64,000 nucleotides of DNA from Actinoplanes sp. SE50/110. GTDB taxonomy: Bacteria; Actinomycetota; Actinomycetes; Mycobacteriales; Micromonosporaceae. The stretch is taken from NCBI RefSeq assembly GCF_900119315.1, contig NZ_LT827010.1, forward strand, positions 7,248,001 to 7,312,000. The letters run 5' to 3'. The position numbers and the translations under genes were made by a program. Shown here piece after piece: positions 10,212-17,447 of this stretch (position 1 is its first letter; each line of letters starts with the position of its first letter). A model generated the notes under the pieces. The model was not told the origin of the DNA. It did no database searches and worked only from the letters and a program-made list of their open reading frames with translations.

Positions 10212-10284
10212 CATCGACACATCACGGTGCGCAGCGGGAAGTGAGGCAGGTTGGTGAGGGAGATCAGGCCTCATCGCTGAAAAG

Positions 10285-10535
10285 GCCGGCGCGATGAAGG
10301 CAGCCGGCGCGGTGAGGGCGGCCAGCGCGGTAAGGCGGCCAGCGCGGTAAGGCGATCGGCGCGGTGAGGGAGCCAGCGCGGTGAGGCGGGCGCGGTGAGG
10401 CAGGCGGCGCGGTGAGGCAGGCGGCGCGGTGAGGCAGGCGGCGCGGTGAGGCAGGCGCGGTGAGGCAGGCGGCGCGGTGAGGCAGGCGCGGTGAGGCGGG
10501 CGCGGTGAGGCGGGCGCGGTCGGCGCGGGACGTAC
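10285..10535. repeat. 14/17-bp irregular tandem array in a gene-free stretch
   Basis: About fifteen degenerate copies of GGCGCGGTGAGGCAG-like units alternate between 14 and 17 bp. It occupies most of the 413-bp gap (10168-10580) between the convergent methyltransferase and GGDEF-EAL genes; the rest of the gap is the terminator. The minus strand is open here (runs of Ala-Ser-Pro-Arg-His), but this is a compositional artefact, not a gene I would call. Confidence 0.85.
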
Positions 10536-10580
10536 ATCCGTGAGGGAGATCAGCCGGACGGTCGATGGAGGGGCGGGAGG

Positions 10581-13481
10581 TCAGCGGTTGGGGTGATCGA
10601 GTTCGGACAGACGTCGGGGTGGGCCGAAGAGGTATCCCTGGCCCAGCGGGCAGCCGAGCGCTGCCAGGGCCTCGGCGCGCTCGTTGGTCTCGATGCCTTC
10701 GCCGACGACGGTGATGCCGAGGTCCGCGCAGATGGCCAGGACGGAGCGGCAGAGGGTTCCGGCTCGTTCCGGGGCGGTGTCGACGTCGGTCAGCGTCGAG
10801 TCGAGCTTCACCGTGTCGACCGCCAGGCCGTGCAGCTGGGCGAGGGCGTTGTAGCCGCTGCCGAAGTCGTCCAGGGCGACCCGGACGCCGCGGGCGCGCA
10901 GGCGTTCGACCACCGCGGCGGCGCGCGGCAGGTCGGGGATGCGCAGGGTCTCGGTGATCTCGACGACCAGGCGGTCGGGCGGCAGCGCGTGCCGGGTCAG
11001 GGCGGCGTCGACGGCGTCTTCCAGGCCTTGCTGGCCGAGGCGGCCGGCGGAGACGTTGACGTGGACGGCGATCGGACGGCCGTACCGTTCGGCGAGGGCG
11101 TGCGCGTCGGTGCAGGCCTGGTCCAGCACGAAGTCGTCGATGGCGGAGACCAGGCCGGTGCGTTCGGCCATGGTGACGAAGACGTCGGGGTGGACCGGGC
11201 CGGCGACCGGGTCGGTCCAGCGGGCCAGCGCCTCCACGGCCACGGTGGCGCGGTCGCTGAGCCGGACGATCGGCTGGTAGTGGACCTCGAAACCGGCCGC
11301 GGCCGGGCTGCCGCCGCTGAGTGCGCCGGCCAGCAGTTGCGGCAGGTCGGCGCTCGGGCCGTGGACCGGGCCGGTGTAGCGGATCATGGCGCCCTTGCCG
11401 CGGCGTTTGACCGCGTACATGGCGGCGTCCGCGCGACGTAGCAGCAGGTCGGCGGAGAGACGGTCGCCGGGTTCGGCAGCGACCAGACCGATGCTGGCGC
11501 CGACGGTGACGGAGCGGCCGTCGATCACGTACGGCTCGCGGAGGGCGGCCAGCACCCGCTCGCCGACCCCTTCCGCCTCCACCACCCACGGCCACCCCTC
11601 CCCGCCGGAACCCGCGCCGTTCACCGACGCCCCCGCACCGGGGAAAGCCGCACCGTTCGACGACACCGCCGCCCGCGGCCCGGCGGCAGCGGAAGCAGAA
11701 GTGGCAGCGGAGGGCACGGCGGAAGCCGAGGCCGCAGCGGAAGGTGCAGCGGAAGCCGAGGCCGCAGCAGAGGGCACAGCAGAAGCCGAGGCCGCAGCAG
11801 AGGGCACAGCAGAAGCCGAGGCCGCAGCAGAGGGAACGGCGACCGAACCTGAGGACGCACCGGTGTTAGGCGAAGCGGCCCCCGACCCGGAACCCGCAGC
11901 AGCGGGGGCGGAGCCGGCGGAATCATCGGCGTGGTTCGGAGACCCTGCGGGAGCGAGGGGAAAAGCGGCCCACTCCGAACCGGACGCCGCCGGCGGGAAG
12001 TCGGTGCGGCGGCGCGCGGGACGGGTGTCGCCGGACCGCCGGCCACCGTCCGGGCGGGACGCCGCGCGTGACGCCGCGGAGACGCGGATGCCGGCGGCCG
12101 AGAGCACATACCCCCGCCGCCGTCCCATGGCCCGCCGCAGCGCCGACACCGCCCCGCGGGGTCGCGGTACGGTCGGCGGCACCGTGTCGCTCTGGTCCAA
12201 CACCACCGCGAATTCGTCGCCGCCGAGACGGGCCACCAGATCTTGCGGACGGACCGAGGCGCGCAGCCGCTCACCGATGGCGTGCAGCACCCGGTCGCCC
12301 ATCGCGTGGCCGTAGGTGTCGTTGATCAGTTTGAAGTCGTCCAGGTCGGCGAAGAGGACCGCCACCGGAGTACCCAGGTGCTGGTTGGCGTCGAGGGCCA
12401 GGACCAGCCGTTCGCGGAACAGGGCACGGTTCGCCAGGCCGGTCAGCGGATCGTGGTACGCCTGGTGGTGCAGCCGCCGTTGGGTTTCCGCGACCCGGTG
12501 CAGCAGCACCGTGTTGTCCAGGATGGTGATCATCTGCCGGGTCACGACCAGGCCGAGGCCGAGCCACCCGAGGTAGGCCTGGAACGATGTCAGCGGATGC
12601 CCGGTGGCCGTGCGGGCCAGCAGCACCACGCCGGTGACCAGGACCGGCACGTAGGGCAGCAGCAGGTGGAACCAGTCCCGTTGCGTCGTCGTCCGGTCGG
12701 CCGGGGTCGGGGCCGGGGCGGCCGGGCTGAGCGCGGCCAGCGCGATGCACCCCGGGCCGAGCAGGTGGCCGGCGGTTTCCAGCCAGGCGGGGCAGAGGCC
12801 GAGGAGGCGTACGCTGTCGGCCACCCCGAACGCGACCAGCCCGGCCCCGATCAGCATCAGCGGCCGCCGGCCGGCCGGCGAGTCGGGCCGGGTGGTCAGC
12901 AGCAGCACCACCATGGTGACCAGCACCAGGTCGGCGATCGGGTAGGCGGCCACCCACCAGCCGAGGGTCTGCCAGCTGGCGATGACGTCCAGTGTCCGGG
13001 CCGGGATCAGCGACCAGCCCAGGGCCAGCACCGATCCGGTGATCAGCACGCTGTCGATGAGCAGCGCCACCTGGTCGCGCCGCGGCGAGGTGGGTATCGG
13101 GCGGGGCCGGGTGCGGGTGGCCGTGAGCAGACCGATCAGCATGCAGGCGGGCAGCACCACGAAGCCGGCGTCGAAGAGGGTCGGGTGGGCGAGCCGGTCG
13201 TGCCCGGCGGCGTCCTGCACCACCCACCAGACGCGGACCGCCGTCCAGGCGGCCAGGCCGCCGGCCGCGAGCCGCCGCCAACTGCGCGGGATGCCGAGCC
13301 GGTGGCGCGCCACGACCAGGCAGGCCCACGCCGCGATGGCGCCCGCGGCGAGCTGCGCGGTGTCGGTGTAGAGCCGGGGCGCGCCCACGAACTCGCCGAC
13401 CGCCACCACGGCGAGGGCGAGCGCCACAGTCCCGATCAAGCGCGCCGTCGTGATCACCACCAGTGTCCGGGCCGCGAGCAT
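10581..13481 (-). CDS. GGDEF-EAL cyclic-di-GMP enzyme with repeat insertion
   Basis: A 966-residue membrane protein with about nine hydrophobic segments over residues 5-320, then a GGDEF and an EAL domain, for making and degrading cyclic-di-GMP. GGDEF is intact at 420-424, with an inhibitory I-site RPQD (411-414) the usual five residues before it. The EAL domain starts near 733 with YQPI, and EAL is at 750-752. Later catalytic motifs are intact too: VEITE, LDDFGSGYNAL, VKLD, GEGIE and the Gln of GCPLGQGYLF. The odd feature is about 200 residues of Ala/Ser/Pro/Arg-rich sequence (about 430-635) placed inside the GGDEF domain, between the GGDEF strand and the last helix/strand. The ATG at 13481 (MLAART) is preferred; the frame continues upstream only through repeats. 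Confidence 0.92.
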   Translation of the reverse strand: MLAARTLVVITTARLIGTVALALAVVAVGEFVGAPRLYTDTAQLAAGAIAAWACLVVARHRLGIPRSWRRLAAGGLAAWTAVRVWWVVQDAAGHDRLAHPTLFDAGFVVLPACMLIGLLTATRTRPRPIPTSPRRDQVALLIDSVLITGSVLALGWSLIPARTLDVIASWQTLGWWVAAYPIADLVLVTMVVLLLTTRPDSPAGRRPLMLIGAGLVAFGVADSVRLLGLCPAWLETAGHLLGPGCIALAALSPAAPAPTPADRTTTQRDWFHLLLPYVPVLVTGVVLLARTATGHPLTSFQAYLGWLGLGLVVTRQMITILDNTVLLHRVAETQRRLHHQAYHDPLTGLANRALFRERLVLALDANQHLGTPVAVLFADLDDFKLINDTYGHAMGDRVLHAIGERLRASVRPQDLVARLGGDEFAVVLDQSDTVPPTVPRPRGAVSALRRAMGRRRGYVLSAAGIRVSAASRAASRPDGGRRSGDTRPARRRTDFPPAASGSEWAAFPLAPAGSPNHADDSAGSAPAAAGSGSGAASPNTGASSGSVAVPSAAASASAVPSAAASASAVPSAAASASAAPSAAASASAVPSAATSASAAAGPRAAVSSNGAAFPGAGASVNGAGSGGEGWPWVVEAEGVGERVLAALREPYVIDGRSVTVGASIGLVAAEPGDRLSADLLLRRADAAMYAVKRRGKGAMIRYTGPVHGPSADLPQLLAGALSGGSPAAAGFEVHYQPIVRLSDRATVAVEALARWTDPVAGPVHPDVFVTMAERTGLVSAIDDFVLDQACTDAHALAERYGRPIAVHVNVSAGRLGQQGLEDAVDAALTRHALPPDRLVVEITETLRIPDLPRAAAVVERLRARGVRVALDDFGSGYNALAQLHGLAVDTVKLDSTLTDVDTAPERAGTLCRSVLAICADLGITVVGEGIETNERAEALAALGCPLGQGYLFGPPRRLSELDHPNR
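11691..11840. repeat. 30-bp in-frame repeat inside the GGDEF domain
   Basis: Five 30-bp units (for example 11731-11760, 11761-11790 and 11791-11820) share GAAGCCGAGGCCGCAGC. On the coding strand they encode a ten-residue Ser/Ala unit ending in Val-Pro or Ala-Pro, at about residues 550-600 of the diguanylate cyclase. The period matches the intergenic 30-bp arrays nearby, but here it preserves the reading frame. Confidence 0.9.
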
Positions 13482-13612
13482 GATCCACGGCCGGAGGCAT
13501 GCCCGGCCCTGAGTCACGGCCGGAGGAACGCCCCGGCCATGATCCACGGCCGGAGGGGATGCCCCGGCTGTGAGCCACGACCGGCGGGATACCGGCCATG
13601 ATCCACGGCTGG
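13480..13612. repeat. 28-31-bp degenerate tandem array at the GGDEF-EAL start
   Basis: About five imperfect units carry TGATCCACGGCCGGAGG or TGAGTCACGGCCGG variants, separated by a ATGCCCCGGC-like stretch. The first copy overlaps the chosen start codon (13479-13481), so each copy repeats sequence from the translation-initiation region. It fills the gap to the PP2C gene's stop codon. Confidence 0.8.
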
Positions 13613-13626
13613 ATGAAAATACCTGC

Positions 13627-14349
13627 TCAGTCCCCGTCGGTCACGTCGGCGATGATCACCGTGACGTTGTCCGGTCCCCCGCCGCGCAACGCCAGATCGA
13701 TGAGCCTCTCCGCGCACGCCTTGGGGTCGGGAACGGTTCGCATCTCTTCTTCGATGGTCACATCGTTCACCACGACGGTCAGTCCGTCACTGCAGAGCAG
13801 CCACCGGTCGCCGGCCTGCGGCTCGACGATCACGTAGGCGGGGCTGACCGGCTCGCCCTGCAGCACCCGGGTGACGACCGCCCGGCGGGGATGCCCGGCC
13901 GCCTCCTCCGGCTTGATCAGGCCCTGATCGACCAGCATCTGGACGTACGTGTCGTCCTTGGTCAACTGGTTGAGCCGCCCGTCGCGGAGCAGGTAGGCCC
14001 GCGAGTCGCCGACGTGCGCCATGGCCGCCCGCTCGCCGTTGAAGAGCACCGCGGTCAGCGTGGTGCCCATGCCCTGGAGTGAGGGGTCGGCGACGACCGT
14101 CTCGGCGATCCGCCGATTGGCCAGTTCCAGCCCGCGATGCAGCGCGTCCATCTGGTTGTCGGTGTCGATCGGGGCGTCGAGCGAGACCATGGACTCCACG
14201 GTGATCCGGCTGGCCAGATCGCCGGCGGCCATGCCGCCCATGCCGTCCGCGACGACGAGGAGCCGGTCACCGGCGTAATGACAGTCCTCGTTGTTGCTCC
14301 GGACGTGTCCTTGATCGGTGACGGCTGCCCACCGCAGGTGCAAGGTCAT
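13627..14349 (-). CDS. PP2C-type Ser/Thr protein phosphatase
   Basis: A 240-residue stand-alone PPM phosphatase. Family motifs occur in order: VRSNNEDCHY near the start, the metal site VVADGMGGMAAG, TLTAVLFNG, HVGDSRAYLLRDG, LLCSDGLTVVV and the final GGPDNVTVII. It dephosphorylates Ser/Thr-phosphoproteins in the cytoplasm, probably opposing an STPK that is not in view. The ATG at 14349 gives MTLHLRW. It lies 81 bp downstream of the membrane-protein/GlnH-like pair on the same strand, suggesting a shared signalling unit. Confidence 0.9.
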   Translation of the reverse strand: MTLHLRWAAVTDQGHVRSNNEDCHYAGDRLLVVADGMGGMAAGDLASRITVESMVSLDAPIDTDNQMDALHRGLELANRRIAETVVADPSLQGMGTTLTAVLFNGERAAMAHVGDSRAYLLRDGRLNQLTKDDTYVQMLVDQGLIKPEEAAGHPRRAVVTRVLQGEPVSPAYVIVEPQAGDRWLLCSDGLTVVVNDVTIEEEMRTVPDPKACAERLIDLALRGGGPDNVTVIIADVTDGD

Positions 14350-14430
14350 GGCGTGCAGCCTGCCAGGTCGATGGCTGGCTGTCTGCACGTGGTGGGCGGC
14401 ATGTCGCACATGTCGTAGTCGAAAATACAC

Positions 14431-15456
14431 TCAGGCCGGGTCATGGGGCCGTCCTAGGCATCGAGGATCGATTTCGGTCACCTTCCGTGTCGGCGCGATC
14501 CATTCCAGTACGGTCTCCTCGACCGGCCAGCCGCGGACCGCCACCGCGCTCTCCGGCGGCCGCACCGGCTCCGGACAGAGAATCTTGGATCGCATCTGCC
14601 CGTTCGGAATGAAGGTAACCTCACCCGTCGACAGCAGCATGGTGGTGGAGGTGTCGTCGACCGCGATCAGCTGCCCGACGATCACCTCGCGCACCGGGCC
14701 GTCCGGCGGCCCGACCTCGATGGCGCTGCGCGGCAGCACCGGCGCGCGGAGGAAGACCACGCCGACGACGATCGGCAGCGCGGTGGCGGCGGCCACGGCC
14801 GGCCAGTGGGTGACCAGCCGCGCCCAGCGGGCCGGGACCGGCCCGGTGAGCAGCGGACCGAGCAGCGGCGGCACCGCGAGCATCAGCGCGGTGCCCTGTT
14901 CGCCACCGCGGATCGCACTGACCACCCCGGGCCAGACGAAGATCCAGGTGAGCACGCCGACCAGGATCGGCACGACCAGGGTGTTCCAGGCCATCACCGG
15001 GCGTCCGACGCGCAGGCGTTGCACCGCGGTCAGCCCGAGCACCGCGACCACCAGCATCTCCAGCGCCGGCAGCAGGCGCAGCTGCCAGGTGAAGCCGGCG
15101 ATCAGTACGGCGATCAGCACCACCCAGTCGGGCATCCGCAGCGCGGCGACCGCGATCGGCGACCGTCCGGCGTCGCCCGGGTTGCTCACCAGCAGGATTC
15201 CGCCGAGCACCCGCAGGATCAGGATCACCGCGGGGATCGCCCAGCTCAGCGTGATGAACAGGGCGCTGATCATGCCGAGCGGGTTGATGTACTGGACCAT
15301 CAGCAGCATGGTCGGCAGGTCCTGGCGGCTCAGGTACCAGACCCGCAGGACGAGCAGCATCAGCGGGAAGGCCGGCAGGACGGTGAGCAGCCAGTTGAGC
15401 TGGGCGCGCCGCCGGCGGGGCGCGATCACCGGGCCTTTGGCGTAGTAGTCGGTCAT
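14431..15456 (-). CDS. Polytopic membrane protein of unknown function
   Basis: A 341-residue protein with roughly seven or eight hydrophobic segments between residues 20 and 250 (for example WLLTVLPAFPLMLLVLRVWY and DWVVLIAVLIAGFTWQL), followed by a soluble tail of about 85 residues. Its ATG overlaps the stop of the GlnH-like gene (ATGA, 15453-15456), so the two are very likely made together. In mycobacteria GlnH works with the membrane protein GlnX and kinase PknG. This protein may occupy the GlnX position by context, but I do not recognise it by sequence. Confidence 0.75.
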   Translation of the reverse strand: MTDYYAKGPVIAPRRRRAQLNWLLTVLPAFPLMLLVLRVWYLSRQDLPTMLLMVQYINPLGMISALFITLSWAIPAVILILRVLGGILLVSNPGDAGRSPIAVAALRMPDWVVLIAVLIAGFTWQLRLLPALEMLVVAVLGLTAVQRLRVGRPVMAWNTLVVPILVGVLTWIFVWPGVVSAIRGGEQGTALMLAVPPLLGPLLTGPVPARWARLVTHWPAVAAATALPIVVGVVFLRAPVLPRSAIEVGPPDGPVREVIVGQLIAVDDTSTTMLLSTGEVTFIPNGQMRSKILCPEPVRPPESAVAVRGWPVEETVLEWIAPTRKVTEIDPRCLGRPHDPA

Positions 15457-16820
15457 CCCAGCGGGTCCTCCCACGGGAGCTGCCGGACGTCGGGCCGGGT
15501 GACCCGGGGCTGCTCGGCGACCGCGATCGGCGTCTTGCCGTTCTCCGCCACCTCGACCTGCAGATTGTTCCGGAACGCATTCTCCCACCGGTCGTCGTGC
15601 GGATCGGCGTAGGAGCGGTACAGCGTCAGATCGACCAGCTTCTTCAAGGCGGGGTTGTCGCCGACGTTCACGCCCCACGCCTCGGTGGCGTCCAGTCCGA
15701 GGTCCCAGTGGGCGTATTTCGCGGGGAATTCCGCTTTCCATCCGGCGAGGATGGCGGCGTCCGTGGTGACCGCGTCCACTTCGTGCTTGTCGAGCATGGC
15801 GAAGCATTCCCGGACGCGGTTCTTGCGGACCACGTTGGCCCCGACGCGCGACGGCGCGGCCTCACTGGTCGAGGTGGACAGCGTGCAGACGTTCTGCCCG
15901 CGCAGATCCTCCAGGGCGGCGACCGGACTGTGTCCGGTCAGCGTGATCACCGACTGTTCGGTGTAAAGGTACGGCTGCGAGAAGGTCACTCCGGCGGCGA
16001 TCCGGTCCGGTGTGATGCTGTAACTCGCGATCACCATCTTGACCGGGACGCGATTGCCTTTCTCGTCGTTCGCCTGCATCCGCGCCCGGTCCTCGGACTC
16101 CATGCCGTAGAAGTGCACCTGGCTGCGACGGAAACCGAGATCTTCGGCGATCATGTACGCGATGTCGATGTCGAATCCCGACCAGATCTTCGTTTTCTCG
16201 TTGTAGTACGCCGTCCCGTACTGATCGTCCTTGACGCCGACGGTCAGCACCGGCCAGCCGTCCACGCCGGACTGGGCCCGCAGATCGGCGACCGACGGCG
16301 GCCCGCCCACCAGCAGCCGCACCATGGTCATCCCGACCGCCAGCGCCAGCGCCAGCCCCAGCCCGGCCAGTCGCAGCGCCGCCATGTTGAACCGGTCGGC
16401 CCGCTCCGGCAGCGGCTCCGGCTCGGGCAGCGTCCCGGGCTCCACCGGCAGTGGCAGCCGCCCCTCGTCGACCGCCTCCTGCACCGCGATGTCGCGCGCG
16501 GCGATGTCCTCCACGGTCCGCCGCCGCAGCTTCCACACCCGGCGCAGCTGCGGTGGAATCCCGCCGGCCAGGTCACCGAGCAGCGCCCCACCGCGGAAGG
16601 AGTCCCGCACCCCCGACCCGCCGGCGGAAGAAGCACCCGACCCGCCCGCGGAAGAAGCACCCACCCTGCCCGCCGAGGAAGCACCCGACCCGCCCGGCGA
16701 AGAAGCGGGAGCCGAGACGCCCGGCGGCCCGGAAACACCCGGAGCAGCCGGAATCCGCGTAGTGCCCGGAGAAGCCCCGCTGTCCGACGCCGATTCCGGC
16801 GGTTGTCCCACAGACCCCAT
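15453..16820 (-). CDS. Membrane-tethered GlnH-like solute-binding protein
   Basis: A 455-residue protein in three parts. The cytoplasmic N-terminal half (1-146) is rich in Gly/Ala/Ser/Pro with GASSAGGS repeats at 45-70, then a charged segment and a Pro/Glu linker. One TM helix spans about 147-171. The extracellular part (190-430) is a family-3 amino-acid-binding domain: GVKDDQYGTAYYNE, WSGFDIDIAYMIAEDLGF, FSQPYLYTEQSVI, LRGQNVCTLSTST and WEAGW-like ligand-side segments. No ABC permease or ATPase adjoins it, so sensing seems likelier than transport. The ATG at 16820 follows an in-frame upstream extension without homology. Confidence 0.8.
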   Translation of the reverse strand: MGSVGQPPESASDSGASPGTTRIPAAPGVSGPPGVSAPASSPGGSGASSAGRVGASSAGGSGASSAGGSGVRDSFRGGALLGDLAGGIPPQLRRVWKLRRRTVEDIAARDIAVQEAVDEGRLPLPVEPGTLPEPEPLPERADRFNMAALRLAGLGLALALAVGMTMVRLLVGGPPSVADLRAQSGVDGWPVLTVGVKDDQYGTAYYNEKTKIWSGFDIDIAYMIAEDLGFRRSQVHFYGMESEDRARMQANDEKGNRVPVKMVIASYSITPDRIAAGVTFSQPYLYTEQSVITLTGHSPVAALEDLRGQNVCTLSTSTSEAAPSRVGANVVRKNRVRECFAMLDKHEVDAVTTDAAILAGWKAEFPAKYAHWDLGLDATEAWGVNVGDNPALKKLVDLTLYRSYADPHDDRWENAFRNNLQVEVAENGKTPIAVAEQPRVTRPDVRQLPWEDPLG

Positions 16821-16885
16821 CGACCCTCCCCCCACACCCCGATCGAGCCATCGTGCACCATGCCGAACGGACGGCCGCGATCGGC

Positions 16886-17338
16886 TCACGGCACCGGATC
16901 GCCGGTCCCGAGCGGCACCCGCGGCCCGCACCGCCGCAGTCGATCGGCGGCCAGCCGCAGCCCTCTGCCCAGACCGTACTTTTGTATCGCCGCCAACGCA
17001 TAGGCGCTGCACGTCGGCGTGAATCGGCACCGGGTGGGCAGCCGGGGCGACACTTTCCGGTAACCCCGGATGGCGGCCACCACCAGGCGTTCCGCGGGCC
17101 GTTCGGTCGATCGATGCCCGAGCAGCGCGACAACGGTCAGCAGACTGCTCAATCGGAAGAGATCGCAGCCGGGACCATCGCAGTCACAGCCGGGAACGTC
17201 GCAATCCGGCAGATCGCACCCGGGACCGCAGTCGCAGTTGTCATACCACCGGTTCCGCTTCCCCGGCTCGTCCGGCTCGGCGGCGACAAGGTCGTCGGGC
17301 ACATTCGTCACGGCCACATCGTGCCGGACCCGCTCCAC
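16886..17338 (-). CDS. yidD: YidD membrane insertion factor with Cys-rich N-terminus
   Basis: A 150-residue YidD-family protein, an assistant of YidC-dependent membrane-protein insertion. The family core runs from about residue 84 (VVAAIRGYRKVSP) through RCRFTPTCSAYALAAI to the end. The first ~60 residues are unusual: seven cysteines at 35, 37, 41, 46, 51, 53 and 58, interleaved with Asp, Gly and Pro, before a hydrophobic helix at 63-75. Canonical YidD is about 80 residues and lacks this. The GTG at 17338 is the first start; later GTG codons would shorten the extension but keep the cysteines. The usual rnpA-yidC-rpmH neighbours are absent. Confidence 0.88.
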   Translation of the reverse strand: MERVRHDVAVTNVPDDLVAAEPDEPGKRNRWYDNCDCGPGCDLPDCDVPGCDCDGPGCDLFRLSSLLTVVALLGHRSTERPAERLVVAAIRGYRKVSPRLPTRCRFTPTCSAYALAAIQKYGLGRGLRLAADRLRRCGPRVPLGTGDPVP

Positions 17339-17404
17339 CGGTCACGATCCCCGGAACCGCCAGAAGATCCAAGATCAAAACACCATTGAGCGGTACGCCG
17401 TGAG

Positions 17405-17436
17405 CACCCCCGCCGCGCCGATCGGCGACGGGGGTG
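17405..17436 (-). terminator. Hairpin after the trehalose operon
   Basis: CACCCCCG (17405-17412) pairs with CGGGGGTG (17429-17436), enclosing a second self-complementary core CGCCGATCGGCG. It sits 11 bp past the treZ stop and likely ends the treX-treY-treZ transcript. Confidence 0.75.
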
Positions 17437-17447
17437 GCCGGGTGGCG

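Noticed and set aside
10271..10537. Small minus-strand frame of repeated Ala-Ser-Pro-Arg-His
   Set aside because: It is read entirely from a 14/17-bp tandem array without a start signal.
15453..16820. ABC transporter operon for amino acids
   Set aside because: Only a binding protein is present, tethered with a long cytoplasmic tail; there is no permease or ATPase, and the neighbour is a different kind of membrane protein.
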